A stretch of 6,549 nucleotides of DNA from contig JAAFHQ010000215.1 of the NCBI GenBank assembly GCA_013298445.1, forward strand, positions 2,125 to 8,673, written 5' to 3'. A model generated the notes under the pieces. It saw only the letters and a program-made list of their open reading frames with translations, was not told the DNA's origin and searched no databases. Below are positions 5,357-6,549 of the stretch, piece after piece; within the stretch, counting starts at the first letter, position 1; every line of letters begins with the position of its first letter. The DNA is from Chitinophagales bacterium. GTDB lineage: Bacteria > Bacteroidota > Bacteroidia > Chitinophagales > Saprospiraceae. The position numbers and the translations under genes are program-made.

Positions 5357-6549
5357 ATGAAACACCTGTTATACCTGTACCTTTTTTTAAACGCCTTTAT
5401 TGGTTTTGCACAAAATCCCACCCAAACCATTCGCGGCATCGTCCGCGATAAAGCCAGCAAACAACTGCTTATCGGTGCCAGTGTGGAAGTTTTGAGCACA
5501 AAACAACTCTCTATTACTGACAACGATGGTGCCTTTATCCTGGAAAAAGTCCCCGTAGGCCGCGTCAACCTGCGCGTGCAATACCTCGGCTACGAACCCC
5601 TCACCCTGGAAGACATCATCCTGCAATCCACCAAACAAACCTACCTCGAATTTGAACTCAACGAAGGCCAAATCGCCATCGACGAGGTGGTGGTCAATGC
5701 TTCCAAAAACGCATTCGAAGCCGTCAACGCCTCCTCTACAGTGAGTACCCGCTCCTTCACGGCAGAAGAAACCGAACGGATTCCCGCCGGAGCCAACGAT
5801 CCCGGGCGGGTTGCCCTCTCCTACCCGGGCGTACAACGCGGCGAAAACGACACCGAAAACCAGATCGTTGTACGTGGCAACTCACCAGCGGGTATCCTCT
5901 GGCGACTGGAGGGAATCGATATCCCGAATCCCAACCATTTTGCCATCGTTGGTTCTTCGGGGGGCGGCATCACCGTTTTTTCGGCGCAATTGCTGGCGCG
6001 TTCCGATTTTTCCACGGGTGGTTTTGCGGCGGAGTACGGCAATGCCTTTTCCGGGGTGTTTGACATCCATTTTCGGCAGGGCAACTTTTATAAGTCCTCT
6101 AATCGTTTTCGTTTGAGTTTGTTGGGCATCGATTTGTCCAAAGAAGGCCCCATTCAAAAAGGGCGCTCCTCCTACCTGGTCAATTACCGCTACTCTACCC
6201 TGGGTTTGTTGAGCAGCATGGGGATTTACCTGGTAGGCGAAAGGGTGACCAACAATTTTCAGGACCTGTCTTTTAACCTGGTTTTTAAATCTAAAAACAG
6301 CAAAAGTGTCCATACCTTTTTTGGCATCGGCGGCCTGAGTGAAGAGCATTACATCCCCGTCGAAAATCCCGCTGAACGGGTGGTTGGCATTTCCAACCAT
6401 TGGGAAGACCGCGTACGCCCCGCCAACATGGGCACCTTGGGCTGGACCTGGACCTATTTGCCAGACGACAAGTCATTCTTCAAAACGGTAGTAGCCCTCG
6501 TGGGCAGCCGGATCGAACGCCAAAACGATACACTCAATCGCGAGGATGA
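5357..6549 (+). CDS. TonB-dependent outer-membrane receptor with N-terminal carboxypeptidase-regulatory-like domain (3' truncated)
   Basis: The frame is open from ATG 5357-5359 to the right edge (397 full codons plus 2 bases); the TGA in the last three bases is out of frame. Residues 1-18 are a Sec signal peptide, with likely cleavage in GFA|QN. Residues ~25-103 form a CarboxypepD_reg-like beta-sandwich (IRGIVRDKASKQLLIGASV, then DNDGAFILEKVPVG and VQYLGYEPL), typical of Bacteroidota receptors. The IDEVVVNAS segment (108-116) is in the place of the TonB box. The plug domain covers ~130-240, with SYPGVQRGENDTENQIVVRG (155-174), WRLEGIDIPNPNHF (182-195) and GGFAAEYGNAFSGVFDIHFR (221-240). The first barrel strands follow (NRFRLSLLGIDL, SSYLVNYRYS). 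The full protein would probably be 700-900 residues, so over half is missing. It imports an unknown substrate using TonB-ExbBD energy. No SusD-like partner is in view. There is no Shine-Dalgarno before the ATG and no convincing promoter in 5278-5356. Confidence 0.93.
   Translation, partial: MKHLLYLYLFLNAFIGFAQNPTQTIRGIVRDKASKQLLIGASVEVLSTKQLSITDNDGAFILEKVPVGRVNLRVQYLGYEPLTLEDIILQSTKQTYLEFELNEGQIAIDEVVVNASKNAFEAVNASSTVSTRSFTAEETERIPAGANDPGRVALSYPGVQRGENDTENQIVVRGNSPAGILWRLEGIDIPNPNHFAIVGSSGGGITVFSAQLLARSDFSTGGFAAEYGNAFSGVFDIHFRQGNFYKSSNRFRLSLLGIDLSKEGPIQKGRSSYLVNYRYSTLGLLSSMGIYLVGERVTNNFQDLSFNLVFKSKNSKSVHTFFGIGGLSEEHYIPVENPAERVVGISNHWEDRVRPANMGTLGWTWTYLPDDKSFFKTVVALVGSRIERQNDTLNRED

Noticed and set aside
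5387..6400. Minus-strand open frames opposite the TonB-receptor gene, up to 172 codons
   Set aside because: They lie antisense to a clear receptor coding frame with signal peptide, regulatory-like domain and plug motifs; their translations look like no known family.
6547..6549. TGA at the very end of the window as stop of the receptor gene
   Set aside because: It is out of frame with 5357 (the frame reads GAG GAT GA), and a 397-residue TonB-dependent receptor would lack most of its barrel.

Overview
The window reads as a chromosomal piece of a Bacteroidota bacterium, possibly a Saprospiraceae-like lineage (the family-level guess is inference only). The pointers are a DUF4403-type lipoprotein, a TonB-dependent receptor with an N-terminal carboxypeptidase-regulatory-like domain, an ECF sigma factor paired with a Bacteroidota-style single-pass membrane partner, weak or absent Shine-Dalgarno sequences, and a candidate promoter of the Bacteroidota TTTG / TAnnTTTG type.

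Layout. Bases 1-1023 (+) hold the C-terminal part of an FAD-linked oxidase of the berberine-bridge-enzyme class, cut by the left edge. It converges on a minus-strand pair, an ECF sigma factor (3525 to 2905) followed by its probable membrane-anchored anti-sigma partner (2839 to 1136). A long hairpin at 1039-1083 separates the two convergent transcription units. Upstream of the sigma gene on the same strand lies a DUF4403 lipoprotein gene (5079 to 3709). Its last bases run into a perfect 37-bp inverted repeat (3606-3716). Divergent from it, a TonB-dependent receptor gene starts at 5357 (+) and runs off the right edge still open.

How they may work together. The sigma/anti-sigma pair is a cell-surface signalling cassette: the partner would hold the sigma factor at the inner membrane through its short cytoplasmic N-terminus and sense an envelope state through its roughly 485-residue periplasmic part. 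The lipoprotein and the receptor are both envelope proteins sharing a 277-bp divergent control region. Nothing in the sequence proves that the sigma factor controls them, but a GTAACCT heptamer lies upstream of both the sigma operon and the lipoprotein gene.

I see no complete novel defence or mobile system. The most unusual non-coding features are two palindromic elements: 3606-3716, with six TGACGAA heptamers, and 5192-5277, a nested inverted repeat holding a terminator-like hairpin. No tRNA, rRNA, CRISPR array or transposase was recognised.
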